A stretch of 5,938 nucleotides of DNA from Helicobacteraceae bacterium (GTDB lineage Bacteria; Campylobacterota; Campylobacteria; Campylobacterales; Sulfurimonadaceae): NCBI GenBank assembly GCA_030613795.1, contig JAUWLG010000094.1, positions 1 through 5,938 of the forward strand, read 5' to 3'. Numbering within the stretch: the first letter of the stretch is position 1; every line of letters begins with the position of its first letter. Shown piece after piece: positions 1 through 5,216 of the stretch. The position numbers and the translations under genes are program-made. Under the pieces are notes generated by a model. That model did not search any database, was not told the origin of the DNA, and saw only the letters and a program-made list of their open reading frames with translations.

Positions 1-117
1 AAAGGTATGATCGATTACTTTAATCTTAAGATGCCTAACCAGCATATGAGTGAAAAAGAGACAAAAGATATTATTGAATATCTTAAGTGGATTGACACCA
101 ATGCTAACCTGTTCTAA
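1..117 (+). CDS. nosZ: Nitrous oxide reductase NosZ, C-terminal cytochrome c domain (3' fragment)
   Basis: This is an open frame from the window edge to TAA at 115-117, giving the last 38 residues of a protein. The tail reads like the end of a class I cytochrome c: an 'LKMPNQHMS' segment with two candidate axial Met residues, then an amphipathic final helix ('ETKDIIEYLKWID'). Epsilonproteobacterial NosZ (cNosZ) is known to carry a C-terminal monohaem cytochrome c domain after the CuZ propeller and CuA cupredoxin domains, and to precede nosB and nosD, so the context fits well. The enzyme reduces N2O to N2 in the periplasm, and the haem domain is the presumed electron entry site. The CXXCH motif and copper ligands lie outside the window, so identity rests on the tail plus neighbours. 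A NorC-like or separate cytochrome c is the alternative. Confidence 0.78.
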   Translation, partial: KGMIDYFNLKMPNQHMSEKETKDIIEYLKWIDTNANLF

Positions 118-133
118 GAGTTAACACTCTTAG
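114..133 (+). repeat. Perfect 8-bp inverted repeat spanning the nosZ stop codon
   Basis: CTAAGAGT and ACTCTTAG form a perfect inverted repeat with 8-bp arms (114-121 and 126-133) around a TAAC spacer. The first arm contains the nosZ stop codon TAA (115-117). There is no T-tract directly after it, so it is not a terminator on its own. It lies 5 bp upstream of a strong terminator stem. As RNA it could be a small 3'-end-stabilising hairpin; as DNA it could be a dyad operator. The sequence is seen directly and the function is inference. Confidence 0.55.
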
Positions 134-138
134 TCTTT

Positions 139-176
139 AAAAAGGGGAAGGGCTTCGGTCCTTTCCCTTTTTTTTT
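139..176 (+). terminator. Rho-independent terminator after nosZ
   Basis: The stem arms are 139-153 and 158-172, pairing without a gap (two G-T wobbles), capped by TTCG (154-157) closed by a C-G pair, the very stable UUCG tetraloop. A run of nine T (168-176) begins inside the 3' arm and continues after it. The 5' arm starts with five A, so the structure could also work weakly in reverse, but no convergent gene is seen. It ends the nosZ transcript 22 bp after the stop codon and separates nosZ from nosB and the genes beyond. Confidence 0.92.
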
Positions 177-202
177 GCGCTATACTAGCAAGGTGCCCTT
201 TA

Positions 203-216
203 TTGATTTTTATCAA
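203..216 (+). promoter_or_regulatory. FNR/CRP-family binding site, perfect consensus
   Basis: TTGAT-TTTT-ATCAA matches the FNR consensus TTGAT-N4-ATCAA at every defined position. The dyad extends one more base each side (A202, T217). FNR-CRP-family regulators (for example the Nss-type proteins of Campylobacterota) are known to control denitrification and N2O respiration genes in response to low oxygen or nitrogen oxides. Which family member binds here cannot be told from the site. It is the only such perfect site I found in the window and it sits in the only long intergenic gap. Confidence 0.85.
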
Positions 217-251
217 TCTTTGCAGTGCCTATATGTAATATAATATTATCA
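203..251 (+). promoter_or_regulatory. Predicted class II FNR-dependent promoter for nosB-D-G-C1-C2-H-F-Y
   Basis: A perfect -10 hexamer TATAAT lies at 239-244. Counting its last base as -7 puts +1 at A251, and the centre of the FNR-type dyad (209.5) then falls at -41.5. That is the classic position for a class II activator site overlapping the -35 region. No good -35 hexamer is present at normal spacing, as expected for an activator-dependent promoter. The predicted leader to the nosB start at 327 is about 76 nt. The elements are seen directly; transcription start and activator dependence are inferred. Confidence 0.75.
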
Positions 252-280
252 TTATTATAAGTATGAGTTAAATATTGAGA

Positions 281-294
281 GTCTATAGATAGAC
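281..294 (+). repeat. Small palindrome in the nosB leader
   Basis: GTCTAT-AG-ATAGAC is a perfect inverted repeat with 6-bp arms and a 2-bp spacer, centred near +37 relative to the predicted start of transcription. In RNA it can form a 5-bp stem with a 4-nt loop; in DNA it resembles a dyad site for a dimeric regulator. No T-tract follows. The function is unknown and a chance occurrence is possible. Confidence 0.35.
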
Positions 295-315
295 CTTGAA
301 TCTTTAATTTATTAA

Positions 316-320
316 AAGGA
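316..320 (+). promoter_or_regulatory. Ribosome binding site that decides the nosB start
   Basis: AAGGA at 316-320 directly abuts an ATG at 321, leaving no spacing, but sits 6 nt before a second in-frame ATG at 327. The 6-nt spacing equals that of other well-formed sites in this operon (nosD, nosC1, nosC2), so 327 is the preferred start. Confidence 0.7.
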
Positions 321-326
321 ATGACA

Positions 327-1112
327 ATGCATCCAAGTCTTATAAAGGCAAGAGTTTTTGCCGCTTTAGCTTTGATACTTTTAACCGTTGCGTTTACGTT
401 TCCAATGATCGCCTTTCATGGAACACTCAACAAGATCGATGCGCAAAAAGGTGATGAGGTCTCAGCATTTTCGACAAGTGTCTGGAATATGTATAACCAA
501 GGTCGCTACAAAAGTGTCACAACACCTAAAGAGGCACATAATGATCTTACGAAGATGATCGAGTCCTCATCCGAGATCGGTGCCGCTTCACTGCCTATCT
601 GGGCAGTTTCGCTTGAAGCACCAAACTACCCGAAAGAAGCTTTTCCTGAAGGTATTCCTGTCTTCTTCCACTTTGACGGTTTCAGCGGTGAAGTCCATGA
701 GATGAATACGATCAACCACTATGTCGGGATGGACCCGATGTGGGTAGGCGGTACGCTAGAGCGTGAGATCGGTATCTATGCACTTCTGCTGCTCTCTCTG
801 TTTATGATCTACTTTATTGCCTACAATCAGAAGCTTGTCAACTTAGTGATGTTGGTCCCGGCATCACTGCCGCTGCTTTTTATTGCTGACTACTCCTACT
901 GGTTATACTGGTTTGGACACAACCTGCATGACTGGGGTGCGTTCAAGATCAAGCCCTTTATGCCGACTGTCTTTGGCGACGGCAAGATCGCACAGTTTAC
1001 GACACACTCATACCCGACCATAGGTTTTTACATGATCGTTGCGATCAGCCTTTTGAGTCTGCTTGCATTTTTTGCCAAGCAGAAGGCTCTAAAAGAGATG
1101 GCAGAGGCGTAA
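327..1112 (+). CDS. nosB: NosB, polytopic membrane protein of clade II nos clusters
   Basis: This gives 261 residues from the preferred start at 327 (an in-frame ATG at 321 would add two). Four hydrophobic segments are visible at about residues 7-29, 147-166, 170-188 and 231-250. Between the first and second lies a hydrophilic stretch of roughly 115 residues, probably periplasmic. Between the third and last is an aromatic and His-rich loop ('YWLYWFGHNLHDWGAF', then a Thr-His-Ser). No haem c, Fe-S or nucleotide-binding motif is present. Position between nosZ and nosD matches nosB of Wolinella succinogenes, where the gene is reported to be needed for N2O respiration although its biochemical role is not known. 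It is first in the predicted FNR-controlled operon, and the downstream nosD ribosome site overlaps its stop codon, suggesting coupled translation. A role in quinol-side electron transfer or NosZ maturation is only inference. Confidence 0.82.
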   Translation: MHPSLIKARVFAALALILLTVAFTFPMIAFHGTLNKIDAQKGDEVSAFSTSVWNMYNQGRYKSVTTPKEAHNDLTKMIESSSEIGAASLPIWAVSLEAPNYPKEAFPEGIPVFFHFDGFSGEVHEMNTINHYVGMDPMWVGGTLEREIGIYALLLLSLFMIYFIAYNQKLVNLVMLVPASLPLLFIADYSYWLYWFGHNLHDWGAFKIKPFMPTVFGDGKIAQFTTHSYPTIGFYMIVAISLLSLLAFFAKQKALKEMAEA

Positions 1113-1121
1113 AGGCTTACT

Positions 1122-2339
1122 ATGTTTAGAGTGATGATCCTTTCTCTTTTATTGCTGTCAAACGTCTTGCAGGCAAATGTATTGCAAGACGCTATAGACA
1201 GAGCACCGGTAGGTTCGACGATAAAACTGCCTGCCGGTCTCTATAAAGGGAAGATCATCATCAACAAACCTCTGAGTATTATCGGTCAAGGCGAGGGTGT
1301 TATCATTGACGGAGAAGGCGAAGGTACTGTCATCACGACCAAGGGTTCGTTTATCACTCTTAAAAACCTTACGATCATCAACAGTGGCGAACGTCATGAC
1401 AAACTTGACGCAGCAATTGCAATGTCTGAAGGCAAACAGTGCGAGATCAGTAACTGTATCATCAAAGACACCCTTTTTGGAATAGATCTGCAGATGATCA
1501 GCAACTCTATCATCTCTAACAACACCATCACCTCAAAAGACCTTGACCTTGGGCTTAGAGGTGATGGTCTCAGACTTTGGTACTCCAATGACAATATCGT
1601 CAGCAAAAACAGTTTGATCCGTTCTCGTGACATGGTGGTCTGGTACTCTCATGGTAATCAGATCGTTGAAAACAGGGGAGAGCATTGTCGCTACTCACTG
1701 CACTTTATGTATGCGGGTAAAAACATAGTCAAAGACAACAGATATAAGTACAACTCTGTCGGTATCTTTTTTATGTACTCTCAAGACACTGTAGCAACAG
1801 GCAATATTGTCAAGAGTTCTTTGGGTGCTACCGGCATGGGTATAGGGCTAAAAGATGTCTCTAACTTCACCATAAAAGATAACACTGTCATCTATTGTGC
1901 ACAAGGCATCTATATCGACCGTTCTCCTTTTGAGCCAGACACTAATAACTGGATCGAAGGTAACAACATCCTTTACAACGCAGAAGGCTTACATTTTCAC
2001 TCTCTAAGTGAAAACAATATCATCAGAGATAATGTGATCAAAGGGAATATCGAAGATATTGTGAATGACAGTCGAGGAAGCAAGACAAACAAAAATGAGA
2101 TCGTAGGAAACTACTGGGATAACTATGCAGGCTTTGACAAAAATGGGGATAACGTCGGTGATACACCGCATAAAGTTTATCAGTATGCAGACCAGCTATG
2201 GGTCTATAACCCGGATGTAAAGTTTTTTTACGGATCACCCGTTATTTCGTTGTTGAACTTTTTAGCAAAACTGGCGCCATTTTCAAAGCCGCTTTTTCTG
2301 CTAGAAGATGAGAAACCTAAAGTTAGGATAGAAGGATAG
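1122..2339 (+). CDS. nosD: NosD, periplasmic beta-helix protein of the NosDFY copper-site maturation complex
   Basis: This 405-residue protein has a Sec signal peptide (about 1-18, likely cleavage after 'LQA'). A long right-handed parallel beta-helix follows, built of CASH/PbH1-type repeats from about 35 to 330 (recurring 'N-x-I-x-x-N-x-I' turns such as 'NSIISNNTI' and 'EGNNILYNAEG'). The C-terminal part has 'GNYWDNYAGFDKNGDNVGD' (329-347), typical of NosD-like proteins, and a conserved-looking hydrophobic tail ('SPVISLLNFLAKLAPFSKP'). NosD works with the ATPase NosF and permease NosY to deliver or insert copper (and possibly sulfur) for the CuZ site of NosZ. Scattered Met and His residues on the helix ('LHFMY', 'FFMYS', 'LHFHS') could contact copper, which is inference. 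AAGG at 1112-1115, 6 nt before ATG, supports the start. nosF and nosY lie four genes downstream, so the transporter genes are split by the electron-transfer genes. Confidence 0.93.
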   Translation: MFRVMILSLLLLSNVLQANVLQDAIDRAPVGSTIKLPAGLYKGKIIINKPLSIIGQGEGVIIDGEGEGTVITTKGSFITLKNLTIINSGERHDKLDAAIAMSEGKQCEISNCIIKDTLFGIDLQMISNSIISNNTITSKDLDLGLRGDGLRLWYSNDNIVSKNSLIRSRDMVVWYSHGNQIVENRGEHCRYSLHFMYAGKNIVKDNRYKYNSVGIFFMYSQDTVATGNIVKSSLGATGMGIGLKDVSNFTIKDNTVIYCAQGIYIDRSPFEPDTNNWIEGNNILYNAEGLHFHSLSENNIIRDNVIKGNIEDIVNDSRGSKTNKNEIVGNYWDNYAGFDKNGDNVGDTPHKVYQYADQLWVYNPDVKFFYGSPVISLLNFLAKLAPFSKPLFLLEDEKPKVRIEG

Positions 2340-2341
2340 AT

Positions 2342-3082
2342 ATGGCAAAAGTTAAAACAGACAGACGAGATTTTGTTAAATATTCGACCCTCGGTATATT
2401 TGCAGCTGTACTTGGTGGCGGTATAGCCCTTAGCCCTTACCCTTTACGAGCGGAAACTAGACTAAGACCCCCCGGTGCAGTGGATGAAAAAGAGTTTTTA
2501 GGTCTCTGTATTAAGTGTGGCCAGTGTCTTCAGGTCTGTCCTTACCATTCTATTGAACTTGCTGATTTTGCAACGGGGCATGGTATTGGAACACCTTACA
2601 TCGATGCGACCGTGCGCGGCTGTTACGCCTGTACAGCCGTGCCGTGTGTTCTTGCCTGCCCAAGCGGCGCACTTGACCATGCGTGTGAGAAACCGGAAGA
2701 TATTCATATGGGTATAGCAGTCTTGGAGTTTCCGGACACCTGTATCGCCATGAGTAACACCCCCGTGCCAAAGGGTTATAATGATAGGATGTATGCATTT
2801 ACTGGTGCACAGAGAAACGTTACGGAACTAGAGACGCAACTGTTGGACAAGATGGAGGGTTATGAGGGAAAACAGTGTACTCTGTGTGCAGATGTATGCC
2901 CGATCCCCAATCCATTAAGTGCTATTGCTATGGTACCTGATGCCAATGGCGGTAATAGACCAGAGATCTATGACGGCTGTATCGGTTGTGGTGCCTGTGA
3001 AGAGGTCTGTCCGACATCAATACCGTCTATCGTTGTCAAACCCCGTGTAAGTTACGAAGAACAATATGAAAACAGAGTGTAA
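2342..3082 (+). CDS. nosG: NosG, Tat-exported four-cluster ferredoxin (NapG-like)
   Basis: This 246-residue protein starts with a Tat signal: R8-R9 followed by D-F-V-K, then a hydrophobic stretch to about residue 36 ending near 'LRA'. Four Cys groups follow as in NapG/MauM-type ferredoxins: C56-C59-C62-C66P, C94-C97-C102-C106P, C179-C182-C186P and C213-C216-C219-C223P. They are consistent with four [4Fe-4S] clusters; the third group needs a further Cys, with C115 or C134 as candidates. It should act at the periplasmic face, passing electrons from the membrane partner NosH towards the cytochromes NosC1 and NosC2. Start is supported by AAGGA at 2332-2336, 5 nt before ATG; only 2 bp separate it from nosD. 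Homology to NapG of nitrate reductase systems is the main alternative label, but gene context makes NosG the better name. Confidence 0.92.
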   Translation: MAKVKTDRRDFVKYSTLGIFAAVLGGGIALSPYPLRAETRLRPPGAVDEKEFLGLCIKCGQCLQVCPYHSIELADFATGHGIGTPYIDATVRGCYACTAVPCVLACPSGALDHACEKPEDIHMGIAVLEFPDTCIAMSNTPVPKGYNDRMYAFTGAQRNVTELETQLLDKMEGYEGKQCTLCADVCPIPNPLSAIAMVPDANGGNRPEIYDGCIGCGACEEVCPTSIPSIVVKPRVSYEEQYENRV

Positions 3083-3086
3083 GGAG
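3083..3086 (+). promoter_or_regulatory. Ribosome binding site that decides the nosC1 start
   Basis: The core GGAG at 3083-3086, within AAGGAG from 3081, overlaps the nosG stop codon and lies 6 nt before ATG at 3093. The longer possible start at 3066, inside nosG, has no comparable site, and it would place ten extra polar residues before an otherwise normal lipoprotein signal peptide. Confidence 0.8.
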
Positions 3087-3092
3087 TCAGAG

Positions 3093-3725
3093 ATGAGATA
3101 TAGAGGTTTTAGAAGTAAATCAGGGGGTCTGCTTTTAGCTTTTGGATTAGCAGCTTCTGTTTTTATAACAGGGTGTGGTGATAACAAAAGTAAAGAAGAG
3201 AGCAGTCAAAAAGCAGCGGCTCCGGCAAGTGCAGCACAGATAGAGATCGTGACAAATGAGAATATCGGAGAGATCAAAGTCCAGGAAAAAGGGCGGGATG
3301 TAAATCTAAGCAAGTCTTACTATTATGACTACAACATCAAAAGTGCTTATGATGAAAACGCTAGACCGGCCAATATAGATGCCTCTGTTCGAGTAAAGCC
3401 AAGAACAGCGATCGAAGCGAATATGAACGTTAGAAGTCCTTACGAACAGGTGCAAGTCTCGATGCTCGCAAGAAAAATGAGCAAAAAGTTCATCATCAAA
3501 TGTTCTGCTTGTCACAATGACTATGCCAATGGTGTTATCGGACCCTCTCTTCTCGGTAAAGATTCAGACTTTATCTTTAACTCTATTATGAAGTTTAAAA
3601 GTGGTGAAAATGAGAATGTGTTGATGACTGACCTTATCAAAATGATGGATGACAAAGAGATCAGAGAGTTAGCTGATGAGATCTATCAATTTAACACAGA
3701 ACTTGAAAAAATGAGGAATAGATAA
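3093..3725 (+). CDS. nosC1: NosC1, monohaem cytochrome c, predicted lipoprotein
   Basis: From ATG 3093 the protein has 210 residues. The N-terminus is a lipoprotein signal: basic residues (R2, R4, R7, K9), a hydrophobic core and a lipobox 'FITGC' with C28 as the acylated residue. A low-complexity Ser/Ala/Lys linker (about 31-48) and a segment of roughly 85 residues of no fold I recognise follow. A class I haem domain then has C137-S-A-C140-H141 and a likely distal Met at 178 ('ENVLMTDLI'), ending in the usual final helix. It should hold one covalently bound haem on the periplasmic face of a membrane and relay electrons from NosG/NosH to NosZ. An in-frame ATG at 3066 would extend it into nosG but lacks a ribosome site. 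Sequence identity to NosC1 of Wolinella is inferred from position and haem type. Confidence 0.85.
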   Translation: MRYRGFRSKSGGLLLAFGLAASVFITGCGDNKSKEESSQKAAAPASAAQIEIVTNENIGEIKVQEKGRDVNLSKSYYYDYNIKSAYDENARPANIDASVRVKPRTAIEANMNVRSPYEQVQVSMLARKMSKKFIIKCSACHNDYANGVIGPSLLGKDSDFIFNSIMKFKSGENENVLMTDLIKMMDDKEIRELADEIYQFNTELEKMRNR

Positions 3726-3763
3726 TGACAAGAATAAATAATTCAGTAAAAGGGAGGCACTAA
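3725..3763 (+). other. 12-codon mini-ORF bridging nosC1 and nosC2
   Basis: An ATG at 3725-3727 overlaps the nosC1 stop codon as TAATG. It opens a frame of 12 codons (MTRINNSVKGRH) whose TAA (3761-3763) abuts the nosC2 ATG exactly. The nosC2 ribosome site lies inside it. It could allow ribosomes to continue from nosC1 to nosC2 by termination-reinitiation across the 38-bp gap. There is no separate ribosome site for it and no recognisable peptide, so a chance arrangement is quite possible. Confidence 0.25.
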
Positions 3764-4273
3764 ATGCTGAGTCTTAAGAATATTATTGTAGGAGTTTTAA
3801 CTCTTGGTATCGTTGGTCTAATGGTGATGACCTATATGGGTGGTGGTGCTTATCAAGGTGGTGAACATGCAAAGGTCATTGAAGACTTTGGTGATTCGAT
3901 GTCACAAAAAGCTGTTGTAGCACAACCTGAAGAGAAAGATGACAGAGCTAAAGAGCAAGAGCAGCTAAAAGCCTTGCGTGATAAAGCCGGAAATGTGGGC
4001 GCATTCCAAGTTTCTCAAGCATACAAAACCAAGTGTGCCTCTTGCCATGGTGTCAACGGTTCAGGTGAGCAAAATGGCAAAAAATTGATGGGACCTAAAC
4101 TCTTTGGTCAAGACGCTGAAAAAGTCTATACCGACCTTGTTGACTTTAAAGCAGGCAGAAAAGAGAACATGATCATGAAGGGTCTGTTGATGAACTTAAG
4201 TGAAGAAGATCTTAGAGTCTTTGCTGATGAGATCGGCGAATTCCCGGCGCGTGCAAAAGCTCTAGAAGAATAA
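3764..4273 (+). CDS. nosC2: NosC2, membrane-anchored monohaem cytochrome c
   Basis: This 169-residue protein has an uncleaved-looking N-terminal membrane segment (about 6-24) and a charged, Lys/Glu-rich stretch with helical or coiled-coil character (about 54-75). A class I cytochrome c domain follows with C91-A-S-C94-H95. The likely distal ligand is Met138 or Met136 ('NMIMKGLL'), before the closing helix 'SEEDLRVFADEI'. It shares the haem-domain layout of NosC1 ('GPKLFGQD' here, 'GPSLLGKD' there), suggesting the two arose by duplication, but has a transmembrane anchor instead of a lipobox. It is expected to carry electrons at the periplasmic face to the haem c domain of NosZ. Start is supported by GGGAGG at 3752-3757, 6 nt upstream. 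The gap to nosH is 25 bp. Confidence 0.87.
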   Translation: MLSLKNIIVGVLTLGIVGLMVMTYMGGGAYQGGEHAKVIEDFGDSMSQKAVVAQPEEKDDRAKEQEQLKALRDKAGNVGAFQVSQAYKTKCASCHGVNGSGEQNGKKLMGPKLFGQDAEKVYTDLVDFKAGRKENMIMKGLLMNLSEEDLRVFADEIGEFPARAKALEE

Positions 4274-4298
4274 CCTGTAACAAAAGCGGAGTGCTAAA

Positions 4299-5204
4299 AT
4301 GGATAAGTATAACAGTAGAGAGACCATAAAAAACACAACTTTTTGGTCGACATTTTTTGACAAGACAAAAGAGGGCAAGACCTTCTTTAGTTACAGAATG
4401 AAGCGATGGATCCTTGTCATCGCTATTCATCTGCTCTTTTTTTTATCGTTTGCCATTGATATTCAGACCTTGGAAGGAACGCTTAGCGGTTCACGCTTTT
4501 TAGGGTTTCACCTTATAGACGTCTATACCAATATGCAGCTTGCTTTAGCAACGTATCATATCCCTATCAATATGGTGATTGGAACCGTTACTGTTGTGGT
4601 CTTTTATATGCTTGTCGGCGGACGTTCTTACTGCTCATGGGTATGTCCCTATGGTCTTTTGAGCGAGATCGGTGAGAAGTGGCACAACACCCTTGTAAAT
4701 AAAAAGATCATTAAAGAGAGAAAGTTCGACCATCGTGTCCGTTACTTCTTTTGGGCGATCTTTTTAATAACGGCCTTTACAAGCGGTTATCTGGTCTTTG
4801 AGACCATCAATGTTGTTGGAATTATGAGTAGAGCTGTAGCCTATGGTTGGAGTTTGGGTCTTCTTTGGGTTGTTGTTGTTCTTGCGTTTGAGGTCTTTTA
4901 CTCACGTCGTGCCTGGTGTACCTACATCTGTCCTATAGGAACGACCTATGGTATGATCGGAAAAGTCTCTGCCCTTCGTATAGAGTGGAACGATAACTGC
5001 GATCACTGTATGGTATGTAGTGATGTCTGTTTTGAAAACCAGGTCTTGGAGATCACCAAAGCCAAATATGATAAACAGAGAGAAGAAAAAGGTATAACTA
5101 AAGAATATATTACGGGAGCGGACTGTACACTATGCGGACGATGTATCGATGTCTGTCACGAGGATGCACTCAGTTTCGATTTTAGATTAAAAAGTTTGGT
5201 ATAA
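4299..5204 (+). CDS. nosH: NosH, NapH-like membrane-bound Fe-S protein (menaquinol side)
   Basis: This 301-residue protein has a polar N-terminus of about 35 residues and four membrane segments (about 37-54, 90-106, 148-168, 183-201). Two CX3CP motifs sit next to membrane segments: C112-C116P and C207-C211P, a hallmark of the NapH/NosR-type family. The C-terminal domain has two [4Fe-4S] motifs, C234-C237-C240-C244 and C276-C279-C282-C286, on the same side as the C-terminus, probably cytoplasmic. In the NapGH model the pair oxidises menaquinol and feeds periplasmic redox partners; NosGH is thought to do the same for N2O reduction, replacing NosR of clade I systems. The fourth Cys of each C-terminal motif is followed by Phe or His rather than Pro. 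GGAG at 4288-4291, 7 nt upstream, supports the start. Confidence 0.92.
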   Translation: MDKYNSRETIKNTTFWSTFFDKTKEGKTFFSYRMKRWILVIAIHLLFFLSFAIDIQTLEGTLSGSRFLGFHLIDVYTNMQLALATYHIPINMVIGTVTVVVFYMLVGGRSYCSWVCPYGLLSEIGEKWHNTLVNKKIIKERKFDHRVRYFFWAIFLITAFTSGYLVFETINVVGIMSRAVAYGWSLGLLWVVVVLAFEVFYSRRAWCTYICPIGTTYGMIGKVSALRIEWNDNCDHCMVCSDVCFENQVLEITKAKYDKQREEKGITKEYITGADCTLCGRCIDVCHEDALSFDFRLKSLV

Positions 5205-5216
5205 GGGTAGACAGGA

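Noticed and set aside
119..134. TTAAC element as an NssR/FNR-like binding site (TTAAC-N4-GTTAA)
   Set aside because: Only one half-site matches; the other half does not fit, and the real dyad here is centred differently (CTAAGAGT/ACTCTTAG).
220..225. TTGCAG as a -35 element for the TATAAT at 239
   Set aside because: The spacing would be only 13 bp, too short for a standard sigma-70 promoter; the FNR-type box at -41.5 explains the region better.
240..249. AT-only palindrome ATAATATTAT overlapping the -10 box
   Set aside because: It is a simple AT-rich sequence overlapping TATAAT; the symmetry is likely a by-product of base composition.
118..320. A small RNA or riboswitch in the nosZ-nosB gap
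   Set aside because: Only the two hairpins after nosZ and the small leader dyad are visible; there is no terminator after the predicted start and no conserved aptamer-like pattern I recognise.
1297..1485. Forward 62-codon frame inside nosD
   Set aside because: It is out of frame with the conserved beta-helix protein, with no ribosome site and no recognisable product.
1158..1633. Reverse-strand open frames of about 79 codons within nosD, and similar ones in nosG, nosC1, nosH and nosF
   Set aside because: They lie opposite strong coding genes with clear families, have no sensible ribosome sites or recognisable protein features, and are antisense shadows.
1200..2170. Possible DNA repeats in nosD
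   Set aside because: The recurrent Asn/Ile patterns are protein-level beta-helix rungs with divergent codons, not nucleotide repeats.
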